DNA of 24,972 bases from CAZAKO01 sp964546145 (lineage in GTDB: Bacteria > Fidelibacterota > UBA2242). The stretch lies in contig CAZJIU010000029.1 in assembly GCA_964546145.1 (NCBI GenBank), positions 1 through 24,972 of the forward strand, read 5' to 3'. The notes under the pieces were generated by a model that worked only from the letters and a program-made list of their open reading frames with translations, was not told the origin of the DNA and did not search any database. The position numbers were made by a program, and so were the translations under genes. Every line of letters begins with the position of its first letter. The stretch's first letter is position 1. This document shows positions 23,226 through 24,972 of the stretch, piece after piece.

Positions 23226-23254
23226 TTGATAATTCTTACGAAAATCGGTAAAAT
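23226..23254 (+). promoter_or_regulatory. Sigma70-type promoter for ackA
   Basis: TTGATA (23226-23231), a 17-bp spacer and TAAAAT (23249-23254). Start of transcription near 23261 would give a leader of about 74 nt with GGGAG upstream of the ackA ATG. Confidence 0.55.
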
Positions 23255-23334
23255 TGAGCGCTGATACAATTCGCTTATTATGTTAACTATTTCTGAAATA
23301 AAAACAAAGACCAAGCAGGGAGCAGAGCAAATCA

Positions 23335-24540
23335 ATGAAAGTGTTAACCCTCAACTCAGGTAGTTCATCAGTAAAATATCAATTTATTGATACGGAAACC
23401 CGCCAGGCTATGTGCGTCGGCTTAGTCGAACGAATTGGGATCAGCGGTACAAATCTGACTCATAAGCGATACGATGGACTGCGGACAAACATTTCGGATA
23501 ACATTGTTAATCACGATACGGCAATCGAGCAAATTCTGAAAATCTTGATTCATCCAAAATTCGGTGTTATATCCAACCTGAACGAGATCGAAGCGGTTGG
23601 TCACCGCCTGGTTCACGCCGGTGAAAAATTCAAGCAATCAGTCTTAATTGACGATGAAGTCTTAGATAAGTTGTATGAATGCATCGAATATGCTCCGCTC
23701 CATAATCCACCCAATATCAAGGGGATTGAAGCCGCCCGGGCAAAGTTACCGGGAATCCCTAATGTAGGGGTTTTTGATACATCGTTTCATGTCAATATGC
23801 CTGATTACGCTTATATTTATGGCATTCCGTATAACTATTATAAAAATCACGGTATCCGCCGCTATGGATTCCACGGAACCTCTCATTACTATGTCGCTAA
23901 CCGCGCCGCGGAAATCCTGGGAGAAGATATCAAGTCGCTGAAGATAATCACCTGCCATCTGGGCAACGGATGCAGCATTACCGCGGTAAAAGGGGGTACT
24001 TCTATCGACACTTCGATGGGATTCACACCACTTGAAGGCCTGCTGATGGGTACCCGCTGTGGCGATCTCGATCCCGGCGTCATTTATACTATTGCCTGCA
24101 AAGAACACTTCAATCTGGACCAAATCAATACTTTCCTGAATAAACAGTGTGGCATTCAGGCTATTTCTGGCTTGACAAATGACGTGCGCGAGATTGAAGC
24201 CGAAGCAGATTGTGGCAACTATCAAGCACTCCTGGCCTTAAAAGTTTTTTCCTATCGTTTGAAAAAGTACATTGCGGCTTATATCGGAGTTATGAATGGC
24301 ATTGATGTAATTGTATTTACCGGAGGGATTGGTGAGAATTCAGCTACGGTTCGGGCTATGGCACTGACTAACATGGACTATCTTGGGATCAAGCTGGATA
24401 GCCAAAAAAATAAAGATAGCCATTCCACTGAAGCATTCTTGAATACCGACGATTCAAAAGTCAAAATCATGGTAATTCCGACAAACGAGGAATTAGTCAT
24501 TGCCACGGAAACCCAGCGAATCGTAAAAGAGATCGAATAG
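23335..24540 (+). CDS. ackA: Acetate kinase
   Basis: Interconverts acetyl phosphate + ADP and acetate + ATP in the cytoplasm; in fermenters it is the ATP-yielding step of acetate production. The 401-residue protein has VLTLNSGSSSVKYQF at the N-terminus (Asn7), VGHRLVHAG with Arg91, FDTSFH with Asp148, YGFHGTSH with His180, CHLGNG, LMGTRCGD with Arg241, FTGGIGENS and PTNEEL with Glu385. These match the substrate and catalytic residues of the Methanosarcina enzyme almost number for number. No phosphotransacetylase gene lies alongside in this window, unlike the common pta-ackA pair. It has its own promoter and diverges from the FG-GAP protein gene. Confidence 0.97.
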   Translation: MKVLTLNSGSSSVKYQFIDTETRQAMCVGLVERIGISGTNLTHKRYDGLRTNISDNIVNHDTAIEQILKILIHPKFGVISNLNEIEAVGHRLVHAGEKFKQSVLIDDEVLDKLYECIEYAPLHNPPNIKGIEAARAKLPGIPNVGVFDTSFHVNMPDYAYIYGIPYNYYKNHGIRRYGFHGTSHYYVANRAAEILGEDIKSLKIITCHLGNGCSITAVKGGTSIDTSMGFTPLEGLLMGTRCGDLDPGVIYTIACKEHFNLDQINTFLNKQCGIQAISGLTNDVREIEAEADCGNYQALLALKVFSYRLKKYIAAYIGVMNGIDVIVFTGGIGENSATVRAMALTNMDYLGIKLDSQKNKDSHSTEAFLNTDDSKVKIMVIPTNEELVIATETQRIVKEIE

Positions 24541-24568
24541 ATCATCAGTCTTTTAAGCCGAGGGGCTT

Positions 24569-24582
24569 CCTGATAGATCGGG
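24569..24582 (+). repeat. Short palindromic repeat, copy 1 (CCTGATAGATCGGG)
   Basis: A 6-bp-arm palindrome just after ackA, next to a small AAGCC/GGCTT hairpin (24555-24568) that lacks a T-run and so is only a doubtful terminator. With its flank, the palindrome matches 15 of 17 bases to the reverse complement of the copy at 24948-24961, on the other side of tRNA-Lys. Confidence 0.5.
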
Positions 24583-24675
24583 ATTCAAACTCCGTCTTAA
24601 AACAAACCAATAAACCAGTTGACACGTGAACTAAAATAATCAGACCAAGAGAGGCTTTATTATGTATTTATTTTG

Positions 24676-24748
24676 TGAGTGCAGCAGGGATCGAACCTGC
24701 GACCCACGGCTTAAAAGGCCGTTGCTCTACCTACTGAGCTATGCACCC
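24676..24748 (-). tRNA. tRNA-Lys (anticodon TTT)
   Basis: On the minus strand the acceptor GGGTGCA pairs with TGCACTC (one G-T wobble), discriminator A. D arm (GCTCAGTAGGTAGAGC), anticodon stem ACGGC/GCCGT with loop CTTTTAA, and T arm with GGTTCGATCCC are intact. Anticodon TTT reads lysine codons. CCA is not encoded (ACAA follows). Confidence 0.95.
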
Positions 24749-24764
24749 TTTTAAAAAGCGTGGA

Positions 24765-24792
24765 AAATTACCATCTCGGGAGCATTTATCAA
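24765..24792 (-). promoter_or_regulatory. Candidate tRNA-Lys promoter
   Basis: On the minus strand TTGATA (24787-24792), a 16-bp spacer and TAATTT (24765-24770), with the tRNA starting about 16 bp downstream of the -10 box. Confidence 0.45.
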
Positions 24793-24934
24793 AGAAAAAA
24801 TCTAACTGACTGAATGGAACTAATAGTCTGTTAATTACTGACTTTTATAAACGTAAAAGTTATATCTGAGAGAAGATTTTATCAGGTTTAGAGTAAGTTT
24901 GATTAAGAGGCTTTTAATACCCTGTTCAAAACTA

Positions 24935-24946
24935 TTGTGAGTGCAG
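24935..24946. repeat. 12-bp duplicate of the tRNA-Lys 3' end
   Basis: TTGTGAGTGCAG here repeats 24673-24684, the 3' end of tRNA-Lys plus flank, in the same orientation and 262 bp away. It lacks a T arm, so it is not a second tRNA. It may be a remnant of a tRNA-targeted insertion or coincidence. Confidence 0.4.
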
Positions 24947-24947
24947 T

Positions 24948-24961
24948 CCCGATCTATCGGG
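24948..24961 (-). repeat. Short palindromic repeat, copy 2 (CCCGATCTATCGGG)
   Basis: Perfect 6-bp arms (CCCGAT/ATCGGG) around CT. Judged by the flank, it is inverted relative to the copy after ackA, so the pair brackets tRNA-Lys. It follows directly on the tRNA 3'-end duplicate and runs towards the window edge. Confidence 0.5.
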
Positions 24962-24972
24962 TCAATTCCACT

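Larger units (their letters stand above)
22939..23334. promoter_or_regulatory. Divergent intergenic control region between the FG-GAP protein gene and ackA
   Basis: This 396-bp AT-rich space has no believable gene. It holds a promoter pointing each way, and two direct copies of AAAAAGATTAAGA at 23086-23098 and 23197-23209, 111 bp apart. The copies could be operator sites or chance in AT-rich DNA. The middle (about 23100-23190) contains nothing else I can name. Confidence 0.5.

Noticed and set aside
23746..24225. 159-codon minus-strand ORF inside ackA
   Set aside because: Shadow of the acetate kinase reading frame, whose catalytic residues are all present on the plus strand.
24925..24972. A second, partial tRNA-Lys gene at the right edge
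   Set aside because: Only the acceptor-end 12 bases match; the adjacent palindrome has no T-loop sequence (no GTTCRA).
1..24972. CRISPR arrays, transposases, phage genes or defence systems
   Set aside because: No regularly spaced repeats and no matching protein motifs were seen; nearly all space is filled by recognisable chromosomal genes.

Overview
The window reads as chromosomal DNA of a Gram-negative, probably anaerobic or facultative bacterium, most likely from the FCB side of the tree (Cloacimonadota, Marinimicrobia, Calditrichota, KSB1 or similar). The basis is lipid A genes (lpxB, lpxK), a predicted outer-membrane beta-barrel protein, a large secreted FG-GAP/Ig protein, acetate kinase and moderate GC by eye. 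Phylum is inference only; there is no rRNA. Several intergenic spaces hold canonical TTGATA/TTGACA-like -35 and TATATT-like -10 pairs 17 bp apart. Clear Shine-Dalgarno sequences precede some genes. The Bacteroidota-type promoter is not evident.

Layout: (1) 1-4920, plus strand: the 3' end of endonuclease III (nth), then folE, nfo, lipB, lipA and a CCA-adding enzyme. These are closely spaced repair, cofactor and tRNA-maturation genes. An imperfect inverted repeat sits across the lipB/lipA junction and supplies coding sequence to both genes. (2) 4931-6166: a promoter, a doubtful small membrane ORF and a predicted outer-membrane protein. (3) 6255-12858, minus strand: tRNA-Val, lon, an alpha/alpha-toroid-like protein, a HAD phosphatase coupled to an NhaC antiporter, and a second HAD protein. 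(4) 12904-15711, minus strand, probably one operon with the second HAD gene: a YibQ-type divergent polysaccharide deacetylase, a PdxJ homologue that has lost nearly all PNP-synthase catalytic residues, and an asparaginase-II family protein with one altered active-site Lys. A strong divergent promoter drives it. (5) 15952-19712, plus strand: a tight lipid A operon (GnnA-like oxidoreductase, ICMT-family membrane methyltransferase, lpxB, lpxK). (6) 19720-22938, minus strand: the FG-GAP/Ig surface protein, converging on lpxK and diverging from ackA across a 396-bp regulatory space. (7) ackA, then tRNA-Lys flanked by inverted copies of a short palindromic repeat.

The genes are mostly housekeeping. 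I see no phage, transposase, CRISPR array or defence system. The points most worth following up are the degenerate PdxJ paralogue and its operon, the lipid A operon with GnnA-like and ICMT-like members (a combination known from Leptospira biology), and the palindromic element that has rewritten the ends of lipB and lipA.
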